64,000 bases of DNA, from positions 1 through 64,000 of the forward strand of contig CAZJSR010000003.1 of NCBI GenBank assembly GCA_964548855.1, given 5' to 3'. The position numbers and the translations under genes were made by a program. Shown in pieces: positions 25,810 to 33,895 of the stretch (positions within the stretch are counted from its first letter, which is position 1; the number at the start of each line of letters is the position of its first letter). A model generated the notes under the pieces. It was not told the DNA's origin. It made no database searches and was given only the letters and a program-made list of their open reading frames with translations. Origin of the DNA: UBA3206 sp964548855. Lineage in GTDB: Bacteria > Bacillota_I > Bacilli_A > Acholeplasmatales > Anaeroplasmataceae.

Positions 25810-26224
25810 TGAAATGACAAAATTATCTATAATAGTAGTTCCACTATCTTGGGTTATAGGAGCGATTATTGCGGGTATTATATATTTTGGATGTAGTGAT
25901 GCGGATAGTATGATATGGCTTAAAAGCTATATTTTAGGATTGGTTACAGCACTTTTAAATTTTGGACTTCAGGTTTCTGGAGGACGTGGATTTATTCGTG
26001 AAGTAAATAGAACAGATGGAGCTCCTGTTAGAAAGAGTATTATGGGTTATGTTATTAGATTATTAATTGCTGGATTAGTATTTGCATACATAGTTTATGA
26101 TATGAATTCAGATTCTCCAAGATTTACTGTTATCCCGGCTTTAATTGGATATATGACTCTTAAGGTTGTATTGATAGTAGTTAGTCTTATAATTAATATT
26201 AGAAAAGGGAAGGTGAACACGTGA
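25799..26224 (+). CDS. atpI: ATP synthase protein I
   Basis: The 141-residue membrane protein has four hydrophobic helices with sizes and spacing typical of the AtpI family, a c-ring assembly chaperone that is not essential for catalysis. Sequence similarity to the family is weak by eye, so the call leans on position between the AtpZ-like gene and atpB. RBS AAAGGAG is about 9 nt before the ATG. Its TGA stop overlaps the GTG start of atpB. Confidence 0.75.
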   Translation: MRNDEMTKLSIIVVPLSWVIGAIIAGIIYFGCSDADSMIWLKSYILGLVTALLNFGLQVSGGRGFIREVNRTDGAPVRKSIMGYVIRLLIAGLVFAYIVYDMNSDSPRFTVIPALIGYMTLKVVLIVVSLIINIRKGKVNT

Positions 26225-26928
26225 TATTTAATGCAAAGTTTGGAAAAGTAGTATCATATTTAAGAGAATTCCCTGGTCAAATCAAAATGACAGTTTTATT
26301 AGTATTAGTATTATCAATATTCTTTATTATTTTAGGTCACTTTATAAAGAAGGTTGATCCAAGTAAAAAGACGCCAAAATGGTTAGTTCCATTTATTATG
26401 ATAATTGAACTAATAAATAATTTTACTAAGCAAAATATGGGTAAAAGATGGAAATCTTACGCACCATATTTTACAACACTTGGTATTTTCTTATTTTGTG
26501 CTAATACATGTTCTATATTTGCGATGGATGGACCTACAAGTTATATAATGGTTAATTTTGCTTTAGGTATTATTACATTCTTTATAGTTCAAATTACGGG
26601 TGTTGTGTCACTAGGTGGAATAGGATATCTTAAGAGCTTTTTAGGGCCAGTAAAACCAATGGCTATAATAATGATTCCTATCAATATTATTAGTGAGGTA
26701 ACATTACCTATTTCGTTAAGTTTACGTTTACTTGGTAATATATTAAGTGGTTCAGTAATCAATTTAATTGTAAAAGGATTACTAGGATGGATTGCGATTC
26801 CGATATTGCCATTTGTAAATGCTATATTTGATATAGCGTTTGGATTTATCCAAGCATTTGTATTCGTAGTACTGACGATTATATTTACGTCGATGAAAAT
26901 AGACGATAGTGAAAAAATATATGATTAA
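26221..26928 (+). CDS. atpB: F1Fo ATP synthase subunit a
   Basis: This subunit forms the ion half-channels next to the c-ring. The 235-residue protein has five to six helices and the conserved segment LPISLSLRLLGNILSG (about residues 161-176). The Arg in SLRLLGN is the essential stator charge. The final helices (FIQAFVFVVLTIIF) carry the conserved Gln-Ala pair. The start is GTG with AAGGTG upstream, overlapping the atpI stop. Confidence 0.95.
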   Translation: MIFNAKFGKVVSYLREFPGQIKMTVLLVLVLSIFFIILGHFIKKVDPSKKTPKWLVPFIMIIELINNFTKQNMGKRWKSYAPYFTTLGIFLFCANTCSIFAMDGPTSYIMVNFALGIITFFIVQITGVVSLGGIGYLKSFLGPVKPMAIIMIPINIISEVTLPISLSLRLLGNILSGSVINLIVKGLLGWIAIPILPFVNAIFDIAFGFIQAFVFVVLTIIFTSMKIDDSEKIYD

Positions 26929-26945
26929 AAAAGGAGAAAAAAATT

Positions 26946-27224
26946 ATGTTTGAAACAATTATGAGTTTATTAACAACATTAGCATCAGCTATTACAGGAG
27001 ATATCGCATCAGGACTTGCATATGTAGGTGCTGGTATAGCTGTATTAACAGGACTTGGTTCTGGTATTGGTGAAGGTATGGCTGCCGCTAAGGCTGTAGA
27101 AGCTGTAGGACGTCAACCAGAAGCTTCTGGTAAGATCACTGTAACAATGATCATTGGTTGTGCGATTGCTGAAACAACAGGACTTTACGGATTAATTATT
27201 GCATTCATGTTATTAGGAAAATAA
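26946..27224 (+). CDS. atpE: F1Fo ATP synthase subunit c with two carboxylates (Na+-type signature)
   Basis: The 92-residue hairpin protein forms the rotor ring. Helix 1 carries GLGSGIGEGMAAAKAVEAV and helix 2 carries GCAIAETTGLYG. The ion-binding Glu is E76, with T77, T78 and Y81 beside it, as in Na+-coupled rings. At the position that is Gln in the Ilyobacter ring, this protein has E43, giving two carboxylates per site. That pattern was described for the Fusobacterium nucleatum c-ring. The polar loop RQPE is intact. Strong AAGGAG RBS. Coupling ion is inferred, not proven. Confidence 0.95.
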   Translation: MFETIMSLLTTLASAITGDIASGLAYVGAGIAVLTGLGSGIGEGMAAAKAVEAVGRQPEASGKITVTMIIGCAIAETTGLYGLIIAFMLLGK

Positions 27225-27256
27225 TATAATAAATAATTAATCAGGGAGGTCAGAAT

Positions 27257-27820
27257 ATGATTTTAAGTAAAATGAGTGAAATATTAGAACAAATTGCTGA
27301 TTTCGTTGATACTTGTTTAGGACCGCTTGGTAAAAATGGTTTTAATTGGAGTCAATTAAGAGACTTAATTATTCAATTATGTGCGACTTTAATTTTATTT
27401 ATAATAGTTCGTGTTTTCTTCTGGAAAAGAATTACAAATATCATTGAATCACGTCGTGATGCAATTGATAAGGAGTTAGAAGAAGCTAAGGAAAATAGTA
27501 AAAAAGTTAGAGAATTAGTTGCTGAAACACAAGCAAAATTAGATGAGGCACAACAATTAATAAAAAATAGACTTGATAAAGCAGAATATGATGCAAATTT
27601 ACGTCGAGATGAAATTATTCAAGAAGCAAGAGAAGAAGCTTTACGTAGAATTAATAATGCTGAATCTCAAATTGCTTTAGATATTGAAAAAGCAAACAAT
27701 GAAATTCATAATCAAATTGTTGAAATTGCTATGAAGGCTGCTGAACAAATCTTAGGTCGTGAAATCGACCAAGATAAATATCTTGAGTTAGTAAATGAAA
27801 TCATAGAGGGGGCAAGATAA
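27257..27820 (+). CDS. atpF: F1Fo ATP synthase subunit b
   Basis: The 187-residue stator protein has one membrane helix (about residues 38-60, LIIQLCATLILFIIVRVFFW). A long charged coiled coil to the end follows, including the typical ESRRDAIDKELEEAKENSKK. The roughly 35-residue N-terminal extension before the helix is longer than in many b subunits. RBS AGGGAGG. It is 2 bp before atpH. Confidence 0.95.
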   Translation: MILSKMSEILEQIADFVDTCLGPLGKNGFNWSQLRDLIIQLCATLILFIIVRVFFWKRITNIIESRRDAIDKELEEAKENSKKVRELVAETQAKLDEAQQLIKNRLDKAEYDANLRRDEIIQEAREEALRRINNAESQIALDIEKANNEIHNQIVEIAMKAAEQILGREIDQDKYLELVNEIIEGAR

Positions 27821-27822
27821 TA

Positions 27823-28338
27823 ATGATAGCCCTAGAGTATGCAAAATCATTATTTGAATTAGCAAATCAAACAAGTCTTAAAGAGTTAGATGAAAATTTA
27901 GGCACTATATGTATAGCATTAGATGAAAATCCTGATGCGATAAAATTGTTTACATATCCTAATATTTCAAAAAAAAATAAAAAAGAAATCCTAAATAATA
28001 TTTCTTTTAATAGTAATGATTTATTAACAAGATTTTTATATGTTTTAATTGATAATGATAGATTTGACTTAATTTATGAAATTAAAGATGAATTTCATAA
28101 ATTGGTATCAAATGATTCAAAAGTATTAGATGTAGTTATTACATCTGCGAAATTATTAAATAATGAACAATTAAAACAAATTGAAAAATTACTTTCTTCT
28201 AGATATGAAGGTAAAAAAATTAATATTAATAATATAATAGATGAAAATATAATTGGTGGTATTAAAACAGTTGTAGATGGTAAACAAATAGACCTTACAA
28301 TAAGAACTAAGCTTAATACACTAAAGTCTCTATTATAG
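27823..28338 (+). CDS. atpH: F1Fo ATP synthase subunit delta
   Basis: The 171-residue peripheral-stalk subunit has the N-terminal helical bundle (ALEYAKSLFELANQTS) and the C-terminal motif IIGGIKTVVDGKQIDLTIR, both typical of the delta/OSCP family. RBS AGAGGGGG lies in the end of atpF. Confidence 0.94.
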   Translation: MIALEYAKSLFELANQTSLKELDENLGTICIALDENPDAIKLFTYPNISKKNKKEILNNISFNSNDLLTRFLYVLIDNDRFDLIYEIKDEFHKLVSNDSKVLDVVITSAKLLNNEQLKQIEKLLSSRYEGKKININNIIDENIIGGIKTVVDGKQIDLTIRTKLNTLKSLL

Positions 28339-28351
28339 GAGAGGAAAGATT

Positions 28352-29860
28352 ATGAGTAAAATTAACTTAGCTGAAATCTCTAATTTAATCAAACAACAAA
28401 TAGAATCATATAAAGATGAAATCAAAACTGAAACTATAGGGACTGTAGTTGAGGTTGGTGATGGTATTGCGATAGTTCATGGGCTTGATAACGCAATGCA
28501 AAGTGAATTACTAATATTCCCTAATGATGTTTATGGAATGGTTCAAAATCTTGAAGCTGATTCTGTTGGTGTAATTTTATTAGGTGATTGTTCACTTGTT
28601 CGTGAAGGTGATACAGTTAAATGTAGTGGAAGAATTCTTGAAATCCCAGTTGGTGATGATTTTATAGGTAGAGTTATTAATCCTCTGGGTCAACCACTTG
28701 ATGGTAAGGGTGATATAAAAGCTACATCCACAAGACCAATTGAACAAAAAGCTACTGGAGTAATGGACCGTCAAAGTGTAAATGTTCCATTACAAACAGG
28801 TATTAAAGTTCTTGATGCATTAGTTCCAATCGGAAGAGGACAAAGAGAATTAATTATCGGAGACCGTCAAACAGGAAAAACTAGTATTGCGGTTGATACT
28901 ATTATAAATCAAAAAGGTAAAGATGTTATTTGTATATATGTAGCGATAGGACAAAAAGAATCAACAGTCGCATCTATTTATGAAACATTAAAGAATTATG
29001 GTGCAATGGATTATTCAATTATAGTTAATGCATCTGCATCTAATCCAGGTCCATTATTATATTTAGCTCCTTATTCTGGAGTTTCATTAGCTGAATATTT
29101 TATGTATCAAGGTAAAGATGTATTAATTGTTTATGATGATCTATCAAAACATGCGGTTGCTTATCGTGAATTGTCTTTATTATTACATAGACCACCTGGT
29201 CGTGAAGCTTATCCAGGAGATGTATTCTATTTACATTCAAGATTACTTGAACGTGCTGCTCGTTTAAGTGAAAAACTTGGAGGAGGTAGTATTACAGCAC
29301 TTCCTATTATTGAAACACAAGCTGGAGATATTTCTGCATATATTCCAACTAATGTTATTTCTATAACAGATGGACAAATTTTCTTACAATCAGATTATTT
29401 CTATAAAGGAATTCGTCCTGCGATTAATGCTGGTTTATCTGTAAGTCGTGTTGGTGGTGCAGCTCAAACAAAAGCTATTAAAAAGGTTTCTGGTACATTA
29501 AGACTTGATTTAGCATCATTCCGTGAACTTGAGTCATTCGCTCAATTTGGATCAGATATTGATGCATCAACAAAAGCACGTCTCGAACGTGGACAACGTA
29601 CTGTTGAAATATTAAAACAAGGGTTACATGAAACTATTCCTTTTGAAAAAGAAGCAGTAATATTATATTGTCTAACAAAAGGTCATTTAGATAATATTGA
29701 AATAAATGATATATTAAGATTTGAAAAAGAAGTATATCGTCAAATGGATGTATCTGAGGAAGGTAAGAATATTTCTAAGTTTATTATTGAAAACAAGATA
29801 CTTCCTGAAGATAACATCTTAGATGAATTTATTAAAAATACAAAGAAACTTTTTGCGTAA
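28352..29860 (+). CDS. atpA: F1Fo ATP synthase subunit alpha
   Basis: The 502-residue non-catalytic nucleotide-binding subunit has Walker A GDRQTGKTS near residue 170, DALVPIGRGQRELIIGD just before it, and the conserved PAINAGLSVSRVGGAAQ near residue 360. The N-terminal crown domain (GTVVEVGDGIAIVHGLDNA) is complete. The length is normal. RBS GGAGAGGA. Confidence 0.98.
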   Translation: MSKINLAEISNLIKQQIESYKDEIKTETIGTVVEVGDGIAIVHGLDNAMQSELLIFPNDVYGMVQNLEADSVGVILLGDCSLVREGDTVKCSGRILEIPVGDDFIGRVINPLGQPLDGKGDIKATSTRPIEQKATGVMDRQSVNVPLQTGIKVLDALVPIGRGQRELIIGDRQTGKTSIAVDTIINQKGKDVICIYVAIGQKESTVASIYETLKNYGAMDYSIIVNASASNPGPLLYLAPYSGVSLAEYFMYQGKDVLIVYDDLSKHAVAYRELSLLLHRPPGREAYPGDVFYLHSRLLERAARLSEKLGGGSITALPIIETQAGDISAYIPTNVISITDGQIFLQSDYFYKGIRPAINAGLSVSRVGGAAQTKAIKKVSGTLRLDLASFRELESFAQFGSDIDASTKARLERGQRTVEILKQGLHETIPFEKEAVILYCLTKGHLDNIEINDILRFEKEVYRQMDVSEEGKNISKFIIENKILPEDNILDEFIKNTKKLFA

Positions 29861-29874
29861 GGATGTGAATATAT

Positions 29875-30750
29875 ATGGCAAATTCTTTACGTGAAGTAAA
29901 AAGTAGAATTGAATCTACTAAAAAAACAGCACAAATTACTAAGGCCATGTATATGGTTTCTCAATCAAAGGTTAAACGTGCTGAAAAAACATACAGGGAA
30001 TACCAATCATTTATGAAAGGTATTTCTGATATGACATATTCTATTGTTTCTAAGGCTTCCTTAGAATTCAAACATGAACTTCTTAGAAAAAGAGAAATTA
30101 AGAAAACATGTTATTTAATAGTATCTTCTGATAGAGGACTTGCAGGAGCATATAATAATGGATTATTTAAGTATCTAGATAATATCATAAATGAGAATCA
30201 TAAATCAAATGATGAATTTATATGCGCAGCTGTAGGTAAAAGAGGTTTTAGTTATTTAAAACGTCGTAAATTTGAATTAGTTAAGCAAGAACCAACATAT
30301 GTTAGAGATGATGTAATGTTTATTGATATCGTTCCTTTAGCTAATGATATAATAAATCTATATTTAGAAGGTAAAATAGATAAACTAGTTATTGTGTATA
30401 ATCATTACGTAAATAGCTTAACACAAGAAATTGAATGTAGGACTTTACTTCCAATAGAAAATATTGATGGTGAAGAAATTAAAGTTGATTATATATATGA
30501 AAGTGGTATAGAGAATACTCTAAACCTTATTCTTCCAATGTATATTCAAGATGTAATTTATGGAATAATTTTGGATGCAAAAACATCAGAACATTGTGCG
30601 AGAGTTAATTCAATGAGAAGTGCTACTGATAACGCATCAGAAGTTATAGATAAATTACAAGTATTATATAATAGAGCTCGCCAAGAAGTTATTACAAATG
30701 AACTTATTGATATTATTGGTGGAGCAAATGCAATAGGAGGTAATGAATAG
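29875..30750 (+). CDS. atpG: F1Fo ATP synthase subunit gamma
   Basis: The 291-residue central-stalk subunit shows the N-terminal coiled-coil segment EVKSRIESTKKTAQITKAMY, the SSDRGLAGAYNN core and the C-terminal SMRSATDNASEVI helix, all diagnostic for gamma. Its stop overlaps the GTG start of atpD by 1 bp. Confidence 0.97.
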   Translation: MANSLREVKSRIESTKKTAQITKAMYMVSQSKVKRAEKTYREYQSFMKGISDMTYSIVSKASLEFKHELLRKREIKKTCYLIVSSDRGLAGAYNNGLFKYLDNIINENHKSNDEFICAAVGKRGFSYLKRRKFELVKQEPTYVRDDVMFIDIVPLANDIINLYLEGKIDKLVIVYNHYVNSLTQEIECRTLLPIENIDGEEIKVDYIYESGIENTLNLILPMYIQDVIYGIILDAKTSEHCARVNSMRSATDNASEVIDKLQVLYNRARQEVITNELIDIIGGANAIGGNE

Positions 30751-32171
30751 TGTACGGTAAAATTGTTGAAGTACAAGGACCTGTTGTCGACGTTTTATTT
30801 GAGGATGAACTTCCAGCAATTAATGATGCCTTAACTGTTAATATTGATGCTAAAGATAACTTAGGTATAAAAATCGATTTAACGTTAGAGGTTGCGATTC
30901 ATGTTGGAAATAAAATAGTTAGATGTATCGCGATGGATTCTACAGATGGACTCGTTAGAGGTATGCCAGTTAAGAAAACTGGTGCACCAATATCTGTTCC
31001 TGTAGGTCCTAAAACATTAGGAAGAATATTTAATGTATTAGGTAATACAATCGATGGTGAGGAAGATTTAGTAGACGTTAAAAGAAATCCAATCCACAGA
31101 GAAGCACCTAAATTAGAAAATCTTTCTAGTAATGTAGAAATTCTAGAGACAGGTATTAAAGTAATAGACTTATTAGCCCCTTATATTAAGGGAGGTAAGA
31201 TTGGATTATTTGGTGGAGCAGGAGTAGGTAAAACAGTTTTAATCCAAGAATTAATCCATAACGTAGCTCAAGAACATGGTGGTATTTCAGTATTCACTGG
31301 TGTTGGAGAGCGTACAAGAGAAGGTAATGACCTATATTTTGAAATGAAAGAATCAGGAGTAATTTCAAAAACAGCCATGGTGTTTGGTCAAATGAATGAA
31401 CCACCAGGAGCTCGTATGAGAGTAGCTTTAAGTGGTCTTACAATGGCTGAATATTTCCGTGATGAAGAACACCAAGATGTATTATTATTCATTGATAATA
31501 TTTTCCGTTTTACACAAGCTGGATCTGAGGTTTCTGCGCTTTTAGGACGTATGCCTTCAGCTGTTGGATATCAACCAACACTTGCGACAGAAATGGGAAA
31601 ACTTCAAGAACGTATAACATCTACAAAAGATGGTTCAATCACATCTATTCAAGCTGTATATGTTCCTGCTGATGACTATACTGACCCAGCACCTGCAACA
31701 ACATTTGCACACTTAGACGCAACTACAAATCTAAGTCGTAAATTAACAGAAGAAGGTATTTATCCTGCAGTAGATCCTCTTGCTTCTACTTCAAGAGCAC
31801 TTTCTCCAGAAGTTGTAGGACAAGAACACTATGATGTAGCTCGTCGTGTTCAACAACTAATTCAAAGATATAATGAATTACTAGATATTATCGCTATCTT
31901 AGGAATGGATGAATTATCAGAAGAAGATAAGTTAGTAGTACTTCGTGCTCGTCGTGTGCGTTTATTCTTATCTCAAAATATGTTCATTGGTGGACAATTT
32001 ACTGGTATTCCAGGTTCATTTGTTCCAATTAAGGAAACAATAAGAGGATTTAAGGAAATCCTTGATGGTCTTCATGATGATCTTCCTGAAGAAGCATTCC
32101 GTTTAGTTGGTACAATTGATGATGCAGTAGAAAAAGGTAAAAAGATTTTAGCTAGTCAAAATAAAGCTTAA
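30750..32171 (+). CDS. atpD: F1Fo ATP synthase subunit beta
   Basis: The 473-residue catalytic subunit has Walker A GGAGVGKTV near residue 155, GERTREGNDLYFEM with the catalytic Glu, the DNIFRFTQAGSEVSALLGR segment, the DDYTDPAPATTFAHLD segment and the DELSEEDKLVVLRAR segment of the C-terminal lever. The start is GTG and overlaps the gamma stop. The length is normal. Confidence 0.98.
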   Translation: MYGKIVEVQGPVVDVLFEDELPAINDALTVNIDAKDNLGIKIDLTLEVAIHVGNKIVRCIAMDSTDGLVRGMPVKKTGAPISVPVGPKTLGRIFNVLGNTIDGEEDLVDVKRNPIHREAPKLENLSSNVEILETGIKVIDLLAPYIKGGKIGLFGGAGVGKTVLIQELIHNVAQEHGGISVFTGVGERTREGNDLYFEMKESGVISKTAMVFGQMNEPPGARMRVALSGLTMAEYFRDEEHQDVLLFIDNIFRFTQAGSEVSALLGRMPSAVGYQPTLATEMGKLQERITSTKDGSITSIQAVYVPADDYTDPAPATTFAHLDATTNLSRKLTEEGIYPAVDPLASTSRALSPEVVGQEHYDVARRVQQLIQRYNELLDIIAILGMDELSEEDKLVVLRARRVRLFLSQNMFIGGQFTGIPGSFVPIKETIRGFKEILDGLHDDLPEEAFRLVGTIDDAVEKGKKILASQNKA

Positions 32172-32188
32172 TAAGCAGGTGATTTAAT

Positions 32189-32581
32189 ATGATGAAATTT
32201 TTAGTTTCAACTCACCAAGGAAATCTTTATAATGAAGAATTAGATTATGTTGTAGTTCATACTGATGATAATGAATTTGCGCTAATGAAAGACCACATAC
32301 CATTAGTATGTGTTATTAAAGTAGGATATGTTAAAATGGTAAGAGAGTCTGATATATTCTACGTTGCGATTTCTAATGGAATTTTAGAATACAAAAACAA
32401 TGTAATAAATATCATTGCTCAAGAAGCACATATTGGTCAAGATGAAAATAGTGCAAGGGATCATTTAAATGCATTAAGAGCTCAAAGGCTTGAAATAAAT
32501 CGTAAGGAATCTGCAGATTTTACTAAAAGTGAAACAGAACTTATTGATAATTTGAAAAAAGCAAAAGCTGGAAAATTATAA
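32189..32581 (+). CDS. atpC: F1Fo ATP synthase subunit epsilon
   Basis: The 130-residue subunit has an N-terminal beta-sandwich (MKFLVSTHQGNLYNEELDYV) and a C-terminal two-helix hairpin (ARDHLNALRAQRLEINRKES) that can inhibit the enzyme. It starts at one of two adjacent ATG codons after AGCAGGTGA. It is the last gene of the atp operon before a terminator. Confidence 0.93.
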   Translation: MMKFLVSTHQGNLYNEELDYVVVHTDDNEFALMKDHIPLVCVIKVGYVKMVRESDIFYVAISNGILEYKNNVINIIAQEAHIGQDENSARDHLNALRAQRLEINRKESADFTKSETELIDNLKKAKAGKL

Positions 32582-32586
32582 AAATG

Positions 32587-32613
32587 ACTTCACATTTATG
32601 TGAAGTTTTTTTT
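32587..32613 (+). terminator. Terminator of the atp operon
   Basis: ACTTCACA/TGTGAAGT (32587-32594 and 32599-32606) closes a TTTA loop and is followed by seven or more T residues. It lies directly between atpC and ywzB. Confidence 0.9.
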
Positions 32614-32624
32614 AAGGAGGATTT

Positions 32625-32834
32625 ATGATAGAAGGAATTGTATATGCATTAGTTTTAATATTTTTCACATTTATGATATATAGATGTCTTAATGCTTTAA
32701 ATATAGATAATAGGTTTAAACAAGGTCGTTTATTTGAAATAAAATTTATGTTTATAGTTATATCAATTGTCATATCGTTTTTATTATGTGAGCTACTTGA
32801 TAAGATTTTATCCTTTGGAGGTCTATCTTTATAA
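32625..32834 (+). CDS. ywzB: DUF1146 small membrane protein, YwzB-like
   Basis: The 69-residue protein has two hydrophobic helices (about residues 4-24 and 43-65) joined by a basic loop (RCLNALNIDNRFKQGRLFEI). Size, helix spacing and position directly after atpC match the DUF1146 family, whose Bacillus member YwzB lies at the same place. Its function is unknown. Strong AAGGAGG RBS. Confidence 0.75.
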   Translation: MIEGIVYALVLIFFTFMIYRCLNALNIDNRFKQGRLFEIKFMFIVISIVISFLLCELLDKILSFGGLSL

Positions 32835-32839
32835 TTTAT

Positions 32840-32868
32840 GTATAAATACCTTATATTAGCTAATACTA
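32840..32868 (+). promoter_or_regulatory. Sigma-F promoter candidate for spoIIQ
   Basis: GTATA (32840-32844) matches the sigma-F -35. After 14 bp, GCTAATACTA (32859-32868) matches the -10 consensus GGNNANAHTR at all fixed positions but one. It lies 17 bp before spoIIQ, a gene known in Bacillus to depend on sigma-F. Confidence 0.6.
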
Positions 32869-32884
32869 AATATGAGGTGAAAGC

Positions 32885-33535
32885 ATGAAGGAAAAATTAG
32901 TAGATTTTATAAAAAGTAAAAAAGAATTAATTGTATTTACATCAATAATAATTGCGATATTTAGCGCAGTAATAGCGATATCTAATATAGCTCTAAAAGA
33001 AGAGAGTTCAATTCAAACTATTACGCCACAAGAACCAATCATTGAAGAGCCTATTATTGAATCACCAGTGGTTTATTATATGTCATCTCCAGTTTCTGGT
33101 GATTATCAAATTGTAAGAAATTTCTACGATATGACATATGATACAGAAGTACTTAAGGACGCGTTTATTAAAACTAATACGACACTGTATGAATCTAAAG
33201 GAGTCTCTTACAGTGGAATTAATAATGAATCATTAGATGTATATACAATCTTACCTGGTAAGGTTATAAACATTGAAGAGACAGAACTTTATGGAATAGT
33301 TGTGACTATCCTACATGATGATGGAATTATAAGTAGATATAAATCTTTATCAAGTGTTACAGTTAATGTTAATGATAAATTAACTGAAAAAGCAAAGATA
33401 GGTTTAACAGGAGAATCTTTATATGACAAAGAAGCTAATAATCATGTTCATGTAGAAGTAATAGTAAATGGTAATTATCTTGATTTAACTAAGCTAGAAG
33501 GAATAAAATCAAGTGAAGTATCAAGTATGAAATAG
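32885..33535 (+). CDS. spoIIQ: Forespore protein SpoIIQ with degenerate LytM domain
   Basis: The 216-residue protein has a membrane helix at about residues 16-34, a Pro/Glu-rich linker and a LytM/M23-type domain from about residue 68. In endospore formers SpoIIQ is made in the forespore and pairs with SpoIIIAH across the septum. The zinc site is partly lost. The His-x-Gly-x-Asp motif reads S104-K-G-V-S108, while the second motif H187-V-H189 remains, so peptidase activity is unlikely. It follows ywzB by 50 bp and precedes spoIIID, as in a shortened Bacillus gene order. RBS GAGGTGA. It ends inside a terminator. Confidence 0.9.
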   Translation: MKEKLVDFIKSKKELIVFTSIIIAIFSAVIAISNIALKEESSIQTITPQEPIIEEPIIESPVVYYMSSPVSGDYQIVRNFYDMTYDTEVLKDAFIKTNTTLYESKGVSYSGINNESLDVYTILPGKVINIEETELYGIVVTILHDDGIISRYKSLSSVTVNVNDKLTEKAKIGLTGESLYDKEANNHVHVEVIVNGNYLDLTKLEGIKSSEVSSMK

Positions 33536-33557
33536 AATGATTTTCATTCTATTTTTT
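33532..33557 (+). terminator. Terminator of spoIIQ
   Basis: ATAGAATGA/TCATTCTAT (33532-33540 and 33544-33552) has a 3-nt loop and a T run. It overlaps the spoIIQ stop codon. Confidence 0.85.
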
Positions 33558-33586
33558 GTATAAAAATTATAATAACCCCATAAACT
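33558..33586 (+). promoter_or_regulatory. Sigma-E promoter candidate for spoIIID
   Basis: ATA within GTATAA (33558-33563) and CATAAACT (33579-33586) are separated by 16 bp. This fits the sigma-E layout ATA-N16-18-CATACANT with one mismatch. It lies 18 bp before spoIIID, which is sigma-E dependent in Bacillus. Confidence 0.6.
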
Positions 33587-33603
33587 AGTGTTGAGGGGAT
33601 ATT

Positions 33604-33879
33604 ATGAAAAAAGAAGTTATAAATAGAGTAATAAATATGGCCAATCTCATTTTATTAAATAATTCTACAGTTAGAGATGTGGCATCTTTAGTTGGCTATT
33701 CGAAATCTACAGTTCATAAAGATTTAAGTGAAAAGCTTAAAGATATTGATTATGAAAAATATAAATTAGTTCACGAATTGCTAATGTATAACAAACAAGT
33801 AAGACATATTAGAGGTGGACAAAAAACTAAAGATAGGTATAGACTTAATTATAATGTAAAAAACGTGAAGACTATTTGA
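33604..33879 (+). CDS. spoIIID: Sporulation regulator SpoIIID
   Basis: The 91-residue DNA-binding protein has a helix-turn-helix at about residues 21-42 (TVRDVASLVGYSKSTVHKDL) and a basic C-terminal helix (QVRHIRGGQKTKDRYR). This is the typical SpoIIID layout. It acts in the mother cell, activating and repressing part of the sigma-E regulon. RBS GAGGGGAT lies 6 nt before the ATG. It follows spoIIQ as in Bacillus. It ends in a terminator shared with yigZ. Confidence 0.95.
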   Translation: MKKEVINRVINMANLILLNNSTVRDVASLVGYSKSTVHKDLSEKLKDIDYEKYKLVHELLMYNKQVRHIRGGQKTKDRYRLNYNVKNVKTI

Positions 33880-33895
33880 CTTCACGTTTATTTTA
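33861..33895 (+). terminator. Bidirectional terminator between spoIIID and yigZ
   Basis: AAACGTGAAG (33861-33870) pairs with CTTCACGTTT (33880-33889), with a 9-nt loop that contains the spoIIID stop. A and T tracts flank it on both sides. Confidence 0.85.
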
